Of a stretch of DNA of 64,000 bases, positions 16,604 to 24,284 are shown piece by piece. Below the pieces are notes generated by a model that was not told where the DNA came from, did not search any database, and saw only the letters and a list, made by a program, of their open reading frames with translations. Each line of letters opens with the position of its first letter. Within the stretch, counting starts at the first letter, position 1. A program made the position numbers and the translations under genes. Source of the stretch: a virus; the IMG/VR virus record IMGVR_UViG_3300037493_003528, positions 1-64,000 of that record; one strand, written 5' to 3'.

Positions 16604-17615
16604 TGTTATTGATAACATAAAAAGCATGTTGGTAAATCCAGATAATGCTGAATTTATTGAGCGTATATTATTATCAGGAATGAAATTTAATGGTAATAAA
16701 CCTATCACTATTACCATGAAATCTTTTAAGGGTCATAAAGGAATTCCTGGTCATCAAGGCGGTTCATTAGCTAGAAACGAAACTTGGCAATCAGGTAAGA
16801 CTGAAGCGCAAAAGATAAAAATATTAACCAATGGAAAATTAACTCCTGATTCTAATGTTAGATACATTAAGGGAATCACAAAAAGCATGATTTGTAATGT
16901 GGCTGGTAATGGACGAGTTATTATCAAAGGTGATGATGTTTTGTCCAGTGTTCTTAATCCAATTGCGATGGTTGCCAATGAAAAGTTGGCATATGATGTT
17001 TCTGTGGCTATGGGATTTGATAGATTGGTTCCAACAACAGTTGTCAGAATGTTGGATGAGGATATCGTGGAAGATATTAGTCAAAGTACAGGTACTCATC
17101 GTAATCCAGTTGTGTATAGGAAGGGTAACGTTGTTTCTATGCAGGAATGGATAGAAAATTCAATTGCACCATATGAGATTTACCATCAACAATATTCAGG
17201 TACATTACCAATTCCTGGTGCGTATGCAGAAGGTGAGTTTATCAAGATGGGTGTATTGGATTCTATAATAGGTAATGGTGATAGACATTCTAATAATTCT
17301 GTATTTTTGGTTGATCAAAAGACTGGTGAGATAACAAATGTTTATGCCATAGATCATAACTTGATAAGAGGTTTGTATAATAATACTATTGATGCTGTTA
17401 GAAGAGCAAAGCAAAGTTATTCAGAATCAAGTGGTAAATTTAATTTTGATTTTGTTATACCAAATTCTATGTGTGATACATTAAGAGAAAAGTGCAGCAC
17501 TGATGGTGAAATATATAATTTATTCAAATCTGATGGTGATACAAGATATATGATGGATAGGGTTGATGATTTGTTGCGAATATATGGTGATGGGAAATTT
17601 CTCGATAGAATCTGA
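16596..17615 (+). CDS. Tagged HipA/PI3K-like kinase
   Basis: 339 residues. The tag 'SFKGHKGIPGHQGGSLAR' begins near residue 42 after an N-terminal extension; an internal ATG at 16716 would start exactly at MKSFKG. Downstream are 'GRVIIKGDD', 'ANEKLAYDVSVAMGFDRLVPTTVVRML', the catalytic-loop-like 'DSIIGNGDRHSNNSVFLV' near 225 and 'YAIDHNLIRG' near 250. The GNxDRHxxN ... DH arrangement is that of HipA and phosphatidylinositol-kinase-like enzymes. Such kinases phosphorylate proteins or lipids; the substrate is unknown. Confidence 0.7.
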   Translation: MIDVIDNIKSMLVNPDNAEFIERILLSGMKFNGNKPITITMKSFKGHKGIPGHQGGSLARNETWQSGKTEAQKIKILTNGKLTPDSNVRYIKGITKSMICNVAGNGRVIIKGDDVLSSVLNPIAMVANEKLAYDVSVAMGFDRLVPTTVVRMLDEDIVEDISQSTGTHRNPVVYRKGNVVSMQEWIENSIAPYEIYHQQYSGTLPIPGAYAEGEFIKMGVLDSIIGNGDRHSNNSVFLVDQKTGEITNVYAIDHNLIRGLYNNTIDAVRRAKQSYSESSGKFNFDFVIPNSMCDTLREKCSTDGEIYNLFKSDGDTRYMMDRVDDLLRIYGDGKFLDRI

Positions 17616-17669
17616 ACGAATTATTCGTTGTTTTGTTATGCGACAAGTTTAGTATGTTAGGAATATAAT
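17613..17669 (+). promoter_or_regulatory. Gap with AACGAA/TTCGTT hairpin and CAAGTTTAGTA motif
   Basis: AACGAATTATTCGTT (17615-17629) can form a 6-bp hairpin followed by GTTTTGTT, a weak terminator shape. The motif follows at 17644-17654, then TAGGAATATAAT before the ATG at 17670. It separates the kinase from the next tagged gene. Confidence 0.4.
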
Positions 17670-18251
17670 ATGAATAAGTTGATACTGAGAAGGAAATATT
17701 TTAGAGGGCACAAGGGTCGTCCAGGATTTGAAGGTGGCTCAGTGCCACGCAGTGCTGGTAAGGTCATACCAGATTTTAAGGTTACTGGTAGAGATGAAAA
17801 TGGTATGAGTGCTGGTGATAGACACAGATTTGAATTGACGAAATACTTGCGTCAGGTGAAGAAGGTTGGATCCCGCAGTAGTACCGAATCAGTTGTTTGT
17901 GATTATGGTCATTTCTCTTTTCCTAAAGGTGAACTACCAGCTAAATATAAACTTGGTAAATCGAAAGAATGTTTTAGGAATGCTATGCGATTGGCAGAGC
18001 AGCACCCTGAATTAACTTATGTAGAGGGATTCGCATTCCCTGATTTTATGGATATTCCTATACATCATGCGTGGTGTGTTGATAAGAATAATTTAGTGAT
18101 AGATAATACGTGGCCTAAGATAGGAACAGTTTACAAGGGTATACGATTTGATATTGATTTTATCTACAAAGTTCAAATGGAAACTGAGACGTATGGTGTT
18201 ATTGATTTTAGTAGTAAGTTTTTTCGTGATGCATATCCACCAAAGGTATAA
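17670..18251 (+). CDS. Tagged papain/transglutaminase-like protein
   Basis: 193 residues. A divergent tag 'FRGHKGRPGFEGGSVPR' lies at 11-27. The rest shows 'SKECFRNAMRLAEQ' near 98-111, 'PIHHAWCVD' near 130-138 and 'VIDNTW' near 143-148. A Cys at the start of a helix, then His-Ala-Trp on one strand and Asp-x-Thr on the next is the catalytic order of the papain-like/transglutaminase superfamily. It may be a protease, amidase or crosslinking enzyme; substrate unknown. Confidence 0.6.
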   Translation: MNKLILRRKYFRGHKGRPGFEGGSVPRSAGKVIPDFKVTGRDENGMSAGDRHRFELTKYLRQVKKVGSRSSTESVVCDYGHFSFPKGELPAKYKLGKSKECFRNAMRLAEQHPELTYVEGFAFPDFMDIPIHHAWCVDKNNLVIDNTWPKIGTVYKGIRFDIDFIYKVQMETETYGVIDFSSKFFRDAYPPKV

Positions 18252-18260
18252 TAAACCAGA

Positions 18261-18392
18261 ATGAAACTAATTGTAAAAACAAAATCGTTTCCTGGACATA
18301 AGGGTATTATAGGTCATCAAGGCGGTTCGTTACCTAAGAATTTAGAAATGGAGGTAAGAAATGAAAATAACTTTAAGAACAAAATCTTTTAA
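18261..18392 (+). pseudogene. Orphan tag: 43-codon reading frame that is almost only the Gly/His tag
   Basis: An ATG at 18261 opens a frame with 'KTKSFPGHKGIIGHQGGSLPK' at its start and only about 20 further codons before a stop at 18390-18392. It runs into the start of the next tagged gene at 18361, whose GGAGG ribosome binding site it contains. Either the payload was deleted or this is a free tag peptide. It is too short to have been found by usual ORF cut-offs. Confidence 0.6.
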
Positions 18393-18762
18393 GGGTCATA
18401 AAGGAATTCCTGGTCATCGGGGTGGATCGTTATCACGAGCGGATGCTGGTAGCACTGATAAATTATTAAGAGATGAACAGCATGAATTAGAGCGTAGTTT
18501 TGACTACTTGAGAACAAATACAAATAGTTGGGCAGTACGAGATAACATAAAAACATTATCAAACAAATATCTTGATACAAAACTTTATACTATCGATAAG
18601 AAGACTGCACTAAAGAACGTTGCCAAATTACAGAAAATTATGAAGTTGGATATGATGGATAACGAGGATTTTGTAATTTTAGATATAGCATCAGAGTTTG
18701 ATGGTAATGGTTATGGTGAGTATCCTGACTACATGAATGAAGGGGAAGAGGACAACAATTGA
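18361..18762 (+). CDS. Tagged protein, helical payload
   Basis: 133 residues starting directly with the tag ('SFKGHKGIPGHRGGSLSR' at 9-26). The payload is helical and charged, with 'DEQHELERSFDYLRTN' and 'KTALKNVAKLQKIMK', and an acidic tail. No family recognised. A strong GGAGGTAAGA site precedes the ATG. The stop overlaps the TTG start of the next gene. Confidence 0.65.
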   Translation: MKITLRTKSFKGHKGIPGHRGGSLSRADAGSTDKLLRDEQHELERSFDYLRTNTNSWAVRDNIKTLSNKYLDTKLYTIDKKTALKNVAKLQKIMKLDMMDNEDFVILDIASEFDGNGYGEYPDYMNEGEEDNN

Positions 18763-19322
18763 AACTAGTAATAAGAACTAAATCGTTTCCTGACCATAAA
18801 GGTATTCCTGGACATCAAGGAGGAAGTCTTCCAAAAATTCAAGGAATGCAAAGAAATCTTCCGTTCCCGGAGATAACTGTTGAGCAGGATCAAAATCATT
18901 TTACTGTTCCATGTGAAGGGACAGAGGACATTGATTACAGCAATGCTCAGGATTGGATATGGCACGAGAATGGTTCAAGAATGGTACAGCCAAATTGGTT
19001 CCATGAAATAAAGAGACCGACACCTGCTGAAATGGAACAGATTAAGACAATCGTTAAAGCAGAGCAGGGAAGTTTGGATCAGGAGCATAATACCAATTCT
19101 GCATATGATTCCTATGAATATGTAAGACTTTGGAAGGGTAAGGATTACATAGCTCAGAGACGTATAGTGGTTAGCAAGGATTATCCAACCGACGTAATAG
19201 CGTGGACTGATGGATTATTCTGCAGATGTCCTTATTGTAAGGGACCTACGCTCGAGCCTGATTGGGAGAAAGTGTATAATGCATGCGACAGTTGTGGTAT
19301 TGAATACATTCTTAAGGAATGA
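18759..19322 (+). CDS. Tagged protein with C-terminal zinc ribbon
   Basis: 187 residues from a TTG start that overlaps the previous TGA; the start is fixed by the tag 'SFPDHKGIPGHQGGSLPK' at 9-26, which is positioned as in its paralogues. The C-terminus has 'CRCPYC' and 'ACDSCG', two CxxC pairs about 22 residues apart, a zinc ribbon. The middle has 'YEYVRLWKGKDYIAQRRIVV'. Function unknown; DNA, RNA or protein binding is possible. Confidence 0.65.
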   Translation: MKLVIRTKSFPDHKGIPGHQGGSLPKIQGMQRNLPFPEITVEQDQNHFTVPCEGTEDIDYSNAQDWIWHENGSRMVQPNWFHEIKRPTPAEMEQIKTIVKAEQGSLDQEHNTNSAYDSYEYVRLWKGKDYIAQRRIVVSKDYPTDVIAWTDGLFCRCPYCKGPTLEPDWEKVYNACDSCGIEYILKE

Positions 19323-19325
19323 TTT

Positions 19326-19412
19326 ATGAAATTAAGGGATTACGTAAAAGAGATAGGAAATTCGTTCCGAACCATAGTAGTAAGAAATGGTTATATTGAG
19401 GCAAGATTATAA
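19326..19412 (+). CDS. Micro-ORF upstream of terminase
   Basis: 28 codons (starts MKLRDYVKEIG) immediately after the zinc-ribbon gene. Its stop overlaps a further 17-codon frame at 19412-19465. There is only a weak ribosome binding site (AAGGAATGATTT). It may be real, a translational coupler for terminase, or chance. Confidence 0.25.
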   Translation: MKLRDYVKEIGNSFRTIVVRNGYIEARL

Positions 19413-19480
19413 TGGTGGAGCGACGAATAATTCGTGAAAGCCGTGGAAATGGTAAGATACTCTAAATGGAGTAACGAATA
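19413..19480 (+). promoter_or_regulatory. Terminase leader with two small hairpins
   Basis: ACGAA-TAA-TTCGT (19423-19435) and TACTC-TAAATG-GAGTA (19458-19473). The second one contains the GGAG ribosome binding site of the terminase gene, so folding could limit translation. The first is the same short palindrome, inverted, as the one at 17615. Confidence 0.35.
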
Positions 19481-21007
19481 ATGCTACAAACAACAGAAAT
19501 TAGCAGCATAGGAGAATTGGTAAAAAGCATATCTATACAGGTAAGTGGAACTAGTCAGTTTAGTAAGTTCCAAAGAATGTATAAGAATGATCGAATAGCA
19601 TTCGTGCATGATATTATGCCTAGATTAGGAAAAAGCATAACACCTTATCAGGAGGAGATATTAGGTTACTTTGATGAGGGAGAAAAGAGAGTAGCTGTAA
19701 GAGGACCACACGGTTTGGGAAAGACTTTCTTAGCGAGTATTATCGTGCATCATGGTTTACTTACCAGTGAGGAGGATTGCAAGATTCCCTGTACAGCTAG
19801 TGCATTTAGGCAGTTGGAAAAGTATTTGTTTCCTGAGATCAAAAAGAGCTCAACGTTTATAGCGTGGCCTGCTGTAGGAAGGCAACCTTATACGAGTTCT
19901 GGTGGAGGAAATTGTGAAATGCATCAAATGTCCATCAAGCTATCTGATGGCATGGTAGAAGCGTTTGCTGTAGCAAGCGATAACTATGCGTATATCGAGG
20001 GTGCTCATGCACGACGACTAATATATGTGTTTGATGAGGCAAAGACTATTCCAGATGGCATGTGGGATGCTGCTGAAGGAGCATTCTCCACAGAAGGCAT
20101 AGCATCAGACAACAAAGAAGACTACGCAAATGATAGTGAATGCTATGCATTTGCTATCAGCACTCCTGGTGCTCCATCAGGACGATTCTATGATATACAT
20201 ATGCATAAGGAAGGCTATGAGGACTGGAGAGTAAGGCACGTTACTCTCGATGAAGCTATTAATGCTGGTCGCATAGGAAAAGACTGGGCAGAGCGTAGAC
20301 TTAAGCAGTGGGGAGAAACGTCTAGTACGTACCAGAACAGAGTCCTAGGAGAGTTTGCAGACATGTCAGAGGAAGGAGTTATACCTTTATCTCATATAAA
20401 CATGGCAGTGGCTCGCTGGAAGGCTTGGGACGTGTCTGGACGACCTGTTTTAAAGGGTAGGAGAAGTATAGGAGTAGACGTGGCTAGGATGGGTGAAGAC
20501 AACACCGTACTGGCGTGCAGGGAGGCATCCACCGTCACAAACGTCCATACTTTTACAAAACTTCCGACCACGGCAGTTGCAGGACATGTCAAGCATTATT
20601 CGTCAGGTAGAATTATTAATATAGAAATGGATGGTGGACTTGGTGCAGCTGTATATGATATGCTCCACGAAGAAGGTGTGCCAATGCTTAAACCTATAAT
20701 AGTAAATGGCAAGACGCTTAAGCGAGATAAGTCTGGAGAGTTAAAGTTTGCTAACGTGCGTGCTGCTATGTGGTGGAATATGCGTGAACTACTGGATCCA
20801 GTAAATGGAGAAGGTGTTATGCTTCCACCTATTATTAAGTTGATTGGAGACCTGTCCGCACCGAAGTGGGAGATAAAGAAAGATGCTACTGTGTTCTTGG
20901 AGGATAAGAAATCCATACATGAGAGAATTGGTAGATCTACGGATTATGGAGATGCTGTGTGTCTGGCATTTTGGGAAAGCGGTGGCGGTGGAGGTGTGGT
21001 ATTTTAG
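19481..21007 (+). CDS. terL: Terminase large subunit
   Basis: 508 residues. ATPase: Walker A-like 'VRGPHGLGKTFLAS' near 70, Walker B 'LIYVFDEAKTIPDGMW' near 180, coupling motif 'AISTPG' near 226. Nuclease: 'GRRSIGVDVARMGEDNTVL' near 325, 'IEMDGGLGAAVYDML' near 383 and 'STDYGDAVCLAF' near 485 supply the RNase H-fold acidic residues. It cuts and pumps phage DNA into proheads. It is unusual in sitting inside the cluster of tagged genes and about 24 kb before the portal. Codon use is somewhat less AT-biased than the flanking tagged genes. Confidence 0.92.
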   Translation: MLQTTEISSIGELVKSISIQVSGTSQFSKFQRMYKNDRIAFVHDIMPRLGKSITPYQEEILGYFDEGEKRVAVRGPHGLGKTFLASIIVHHGLLTSEEDCKIPCTASAFRQLEKYLFPEIKKSSTFIAWPAVGRQPYTSSGGGNCEMHQMSIKLSDGMVEAFAVASDNYAYIEGAHARRLIYVFDEAKTIPDGMWDAAEGAFSTEGIASDNKEDYANDSECYAFAISTPGAPSGRFYDIHMHKEGYEDWRVRHVTLDEAINAGRIGKDWAERRLKQWGETSSTYQNRVLGEFADMSEEGVIPLSHINMAVARWKAWDVSGRPVLKGRRSIGVDVARMGEDNTVLACREASTVTNVHTFTKLPTTAVAGHVKHYSSGRIINIEMDGGLGAAVYDMLHEEGVPMLKPIIVNGKTLKRDKSGELKFANVRAAMWWNMRELLDPVNGEGVMLPPIIKLIGDLSAPKWEIKKDATVFLEDKKSIHERIGRSTDYGDAVCLAFWESGGGGGVVF

Positions 21008-21037
21008 AGCGTAAAGGAACTTTAGATAAGGTGACTT

Positions 21038-21481
21038 ATGAAGCTAATATTCAAATCGTTTCCTAATCCTGGACATGAAGGAATCCCTGGACATCAAGGT
21101 GGGAGCCTTCCACGTGGTGAATCATCAAATAAGAAGACATTTAGGCACGGAACAAGTATTGAAAGTGCCGATAAAATTAGAACTGAGGGAATACGTAGAA
21201 ATAGTGCTAGTATAGGTGACAGAGCATCTTCAGTTTATTTTATGCAGGACAAAAGTGCTATTCGTGATTACGTCACAGACAAATACAACGAAAGTGATGA
21301 AGGATTTGCGATTGTTGAATTTGATGTACCAGAGGAATTTACTGACTCCATTTTGGAGGATGAAGAAGAAGGTGACTCCTTCAGAATGGAGAAGGATGTT
21401 CCTACAGAATGGATAAGAAATATTGAATACTATGATGCAAAAGGAAAATTCTCGAAGAGAATTGACATCACGAAAGTTTAG
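21038..21481 (+). CDS. Tagged small ADP-ribosyltransferase-like protein
   Basis: 147 residues: tag 'SFPNPGHEGIPGHQGGSLPR' at 6-25, then 'TFRHGTSIESADKIRTEGIRR', 'SSVYFMQDKSAIRDYV', 'FAIVEFDVPEEF' and 'DVPTEWIRNIEYYD'. A basic/His-Gly-Thr-Ser first strand, a helix with 'G I', a second strand followed by a helix, and a final 'vP.e.I..ie' is the layout of small ART/PARP-like domains. Catalytic residues remain to be confirmed. The stop codon lies in a CAAGTTTAGTA-like motif. Confidence 0.55.
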   Translation: MKLIFKSFPNPGHEGIPGHQGGSLPRGESSNKKTFRHGTSIESADKIRTEGIRRNSASIGDRASSVYFMQDKSAIRDYVTDKYNESDEGFAIVEFDVPEEFTDSILEDEEEGDSFRMEKDVPTEWIRNIEYYDAKGKFSKRIDITKV

Positions 21482-21500
21482 TATTGGTGAGGGTATATTT
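21473..21500 (+). promoter_or_regulatory. AAAGTTTAGTA motif followed by GGTATATTT
   Basis: Both recurrent intergenic strings occur here within 28 bases: AAAGTTTAGTA at 21473-21483 (one mismatch) and GAGGGTATATTT at 21489-21500 directly before ATG 21501. The second may serve as ribosome binding site. Confidence 0.35.
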
Positions 21501-21584
21501 ATGTGGATAGATGTTATGTTCGAGATCGCGATTGTTATTCTGGCATTCCTGGGAATCGTGATCATAAACAAGAGGAAGAAATGA
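21501..21584 (+). CDS. 27-residue single-pass membrane protein
   Basis: ATG 21501 opens a 27-codon frame with a hydrophobic core 'MFEIAIVILAFLGIVII' and a basic end 'NKRKK'. It is a clear single membrane helix with N-out/C-in charge bias. It follows GAGGG and its stop overlaps (ATGA) the start of the metallopeptidase gene. Tiny membrane proteins next to toxins are often toxins or regulators themselves; here the role is unknown. Confidence 0.55.
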   Translation: MWIDVMFEIAIVILAFLGIVIINKRKK

Positions 21585-22441
21585 GAATAGTGTTCAAGTC
21601 GTTTCCTGACCATAAAGGTATTCCTGGACATCAGGGAGGGTCAGTAGCACGTGGTGAAGATTCTAGTATTAATACTGTTTTTAGTAAATTTTCTTATGCT
21701 GATTATACAAAATCCAGTGATAAATCGTCTTTTATTAAGAATAACGTTAATAAAATATTTTCTGTCCTAGGAATAAAATCGAATGTTGAGATTGTCGATG
21801 ACAAAAAGTTCAGTGAGATATTTCACGATATTAAGGTATCTGCTGGCGCCACAATATTAGATGTTCATGCAGGATATCATGCTAAAAATAACATTGTGTA
21901 TTTGAGACAGAGCAGGTTGGATGCTGTTAAAAGTAAGAGTGATTACAGATTATACAAAAATGTTATCTATCATGAAATAGGACATGCTTATCATGCTGAT
22001 ATTCTGGGAATAAAAGTGCAGGATAAGGGTGAATATGGCTCAGGGTGGTGTGAGGACTTTGCAGATGATTTTGGAAATTGGATAGGATATTCAGAACGGT
22101 TGCATAATGTTTATACTGGAATATCCGTACCTATTAATTCTAGGGAACTTGCTAAAGCCACTGATTACAATTTACAGAGTTCTTTTGATGAGATGTTAAA
22201 GAGACACGAGAGAACAAAACAATTTGTTGGCAGATTTCCTTGTGCCAGGAGGTGTAAAATGAAGAAGATACTAAGAAAGACAACAGATAAAACAACAGTG
22301 ACAGAATTTGTGCCAGAAAATGAGAAAGACGTAAAGTTATTATCAGAGTTGGTTATAACTGGTAAAATACCTATAGACGTGGCTCACAAAAGAAAATACA
22401 AAAATGTTGTGAAGTGGAATAAAAATGAAATTAATATTTAA
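21581..22441 (+). CDS. Tagged zinc metallopeptidase-like protein
   Basis: 286 residues from ATG 21581, where the tag begins ('SFPDHKGIPGHQGGSVAR' at 7-24); longer frames upstream belong to the small membrane gene's region. It has 'IYHEIGHAYHADILG' at 129-143, an HExxH zinc site, followed by 'GWCEDFADDFGNWIG' near 153, which gives the third ligand. The last 60 residues form a separate basic piece that starts with a perfect ribosome binding site and ATG at 22259, so a second product is likely. Substrate unknown. Confidence 0.75.
   Translation: MRIVFKSFPDHKGIPGHQGGSVARGEDSSINTVFSKFSYADYTKSSDKSSFIKNNVNKIFSVLGIKSNVEIVDDKKFSEIFHDIKVSAGATILDVHAGYHAKNNIVYLRQSRLDAVKSKSDYRLYKNVIYHEIGHAYHADILGIKVQDKGEYGSGWCEDFADDFGNWIGYSERLHNVYTGISVPINSRELAKATDYNLQSSFDEMLKRHERTKQFVGRFPCARRCKMKKILRKTTDKTTVTEFVPENEKDVKLLSELVITGKIPIDVAHKRKYKNVVKWNKNEINI
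22259..22441 (+). CDS. Possible internal-start product of the metallopeptidase gene
   Basis: In the same frame as the metallopeptidase, AGGAGGTGTAAA precedes ATG 22259; the same GAGGTGTAAAATG string starts the SSB gene. The 60-residue product (MKKILRKTTDKTTVTEF...) would be small and basic. It may once have been a separate gene whose upstream stop was lost, or a second product from the same mRNA. Confidence 0.4.
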   Translation: MKKILRKTTDKTTVTEFVPENEKDVKLLSELVITGKIPIDVAHKRKYKNVVKWNKNEINI

Positions 22442-23153
22442 GACTTTCCCTAATCCTGGACATGAAGGAATCCCTGGACATCAGGGAGGTTCCCTCCCTC
22501 GAGGTGAATCTGCACCAAAACAAGGTAATGATGATGATGCTAAAATAAAAGCAAGTATGTCAAAGTTAGTAACTGTAGATCTTGCAACCATGGAAACTGA
22601 TCCCCCAAAGAAATATTGGATTACTCCACAAAGGGAAATAGTATCAGACACTGTAACAGTTGATCAGTCTCATGCCTTAATGCTTGCTAGACTTATATAT
22701 AGTAATCCAGAATTGGCAAAAGAAAATGGTTTAGATATAAATATTGATGACATCAAGAAAATGTTGGTGAATGATACATATGAGGATACTATATTAGAGG
22801 ATAAGGCTTATCATAATAGATACATGAAGGTGGAATTGAGAACAATTTCATTAAAGCACCCTGAAAAAGCTAACACCATTAGTATATTTACTGGAGAACT
22901 TAATAGTCCTGCATTAAAGAAAATTCAGGATAGGATGGATAAAGGTATGTTGCCAGCTACATATAAAACACCTGCAGGTAAGAAAGAATATTATAATATA
23001 GTATTGAGTGGTTTTTCTGGTGATAAAGTTGTGACGATTAAGACTAATTATAGTGAGCTTATGACATCCACTGGATTCTTTATACCAGAAGGTGATAATG
23101 CATATGAGGCAGGAACACTAAAACATATGAGGAAGGCTAGGTTGATAAAATGA
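22425..23153 (+). CDS. Tagged protein of unknown function
   Basis: 242 residues: tag 'TFPNPGHEGIPGHQGGSLPR' at 6-25, nearly identical at DNA level to the tag of the small ART gene at 21038. The payload is alpha/beta with 'PPKKYWITPQREIVSDTVTVDQSHALMLARLIY' (split 60-92) and 'PATYKTPAGKKEYYNIVLSGF'. The two LEDKAYxxR-like pieces here and in the zeta-type gene are probably chance. No family recognised. It overlaps both neighbours. Confidence 0.65.
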   Translation: MKLIFKTFPNPGHEGIPGHQGGSLPRGESAPKQGNDDDAKIKASMSKLVTVDLATMETDPPKKYWITPQREIVSDTVTVDQSHALMLARLIYSNPELAKENGLDINIDDIKKMLVNDTYEDTILEDKAYHNRYMKVELRTISLKHPEKANTISIFTGELNSPALKKIQDRMDKGMLPATYKTPAGKKEYYNIVLSGFSGDKVVTIKTNYSELMTSTGFFIPEGDNAYEAGTLKHMRKARLIK

Positions 23154-24106
23154 GACTAATTTTCAGAACAAAATCGTTTCCAGATCCAGGTCATAGAGGT
23201 ATTCCAGGTCATAGAGGTGGCTCATTACCACGTAACGAATCTGCATCAGCACCTAAAGAAACACCTAAGGATAAAAAGAAAGTTGAAGAGCCTGCATACA
23301 CTACTGTTAGGACACCAGAATTATCTAAACAGTATAATGACATATTTAAGGGTAGTAAGGTGAATCCTGAAGGTATTGATACAATGGCTGTATACAAAAA
23401 TCCTGATGGAACATGGACTAAGGAAAGACAAGCGTTGCATGACAAAATAATTGATAGCTTTTTTGCTGGTAATACACCTATATTTCGTGCTGGAGAAACA
23501 CCAGTTTCGTATATTCTAGGTGGTGGTCCTGCATCTGGTAAGTCTACACTCGTAAAATCAGGTTTAGTGGATTTACCAAAAAATATGGTTTTTGCTGCTG
23601 CAGATGATATTAAACTTATGCTACCAGAATTTCAATTGTCTATGAAGATTAAGGATGTTGACGGTGCTATTTATGTACATGAGGAATCGTCATATATATC
23701 TAAGGAAATAATGAAAAGATCTGTAGCAGAAGGTTATAATATGCTTATGGATGGAACAGGTGATAATAATATTGAATCATTATCCAAAAAAGTTGTGGAT
23801 ATGAGAACATCAGGTCAGCCAGTGATAGGTTTATACGTAACTTGTGATACTGACATAGCAATTTCTAGGAGTTTGTCTAGAGCCGAGAAAACAGGTCGTT
23901 ATATACCTGAATCTGTTTTACGTAGTAATCACAAATCGGTGTCCATGATTTTCGAGGACATAGTTAAAGCTGGAATTATGGATTCTATATCTTTATACGA
24001 TACGTCTAGTGGTAAAGCTATTGTTATAGCAAGAGCAGTTAAAACAAAATTGGAAATTTTGGATGATAAAGCCTACAAGAGATTTCTTGCTAAGGCAAAG
24101 GAGTAA
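23150..24106 (+). CDS. Tagged zeta-toxin-like kinase
   Basis: 318 residues: tag 'SFPDPGHRGIPGHRGGSLPR' at 9-28, a linker, then 'YILGGGPASGKSTLVKSG' near 122-139 (P-loop), 'FAAADDIKLMLPEF' near 146, 'HEESSYISKEIMKRSV' near 172 and 'LMDGTGDNN' near 190. This is the zeta-toxin/PezT arrangement; zeta enzymes phosphorylate UDP-N-acetylglucosamine and poison wall synthesis, though phage members may have other substrates. No epsilon-type antitoxin is seen next to it, and the next gene is too short and unrelated. Confidence 0.75.
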   Translation: MRLIFRTKSFPDPGHRGIPGHRGGSLPRNESASAPKETPKDKKKVEEPAYTTVRTPELSKQYNDIFKGSKVNPEGIDTMAVYKNPDGTWTKERQALHDKIIDSFFAGNTPIFRAGETPVSYILGGGPASGKSTLVKSGLVDLPKNMVFAAADDIKLMLPEFQLSMKIKDVDGAIYVHEESSYISKEIMKRSVAEGYNMLMDGTGDNNIESLSKKVVDMRTSGQPVIGLYVTCDTDIAISRSLSRAEKTGRYIPESVLRSNHKSVSMIFEDIVKAGIMDSISLYDTSSGKAIVIARAVKTKLEILDDKAYKRFLAKAKE

Positions 24107-24108
24107 AA

Positions 24109-24282
24109 ATGGCACTAACATCTAAGGAAATAGAACAAATTGCTAAGGACGAAATGAGGGGTGTTAAACCGACAATTAAGGGTAAGGATGCCGATGAATT
24201 TAGGAAAAGGTTTGCTGTTGACATGGCATTAGCTAAGGAGAAGGGTTGGATAATAGAATTACCATTTGAGATACCTGAATAG
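24109..24282 (+). CDS. Small basic/acidic protein
   Basis: 57 residues from ATG 24109 after GGAGTAAAA, three bases after the zeta-type gene and three bases before the next gene. Helical, with 'EIEQIAKDEMRG' and 'DADEFRKRFAVDMALAKEKGWIIE'. It could be a partner of the zeta-like kinase by position. No family recognised; too short for standard ORF cut-offs. Confidence 0.6.
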   Translation: MALTSKEIEQIAKDEMRGVKPTIKGKDADEFRKRFAVDMALAKEKGWIIELPFEIPE

Positions 24283-24284
24283 TT

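Noticed and set aside
23150-24282. Complete toxin-antitoxin pair (zeta plus small gene)
   Set aside because: The 57-residue gene after the zeta-like gene does not resemble an epsilon antitoxin, and the kinase carries the common tag; a classical pair is not supported.
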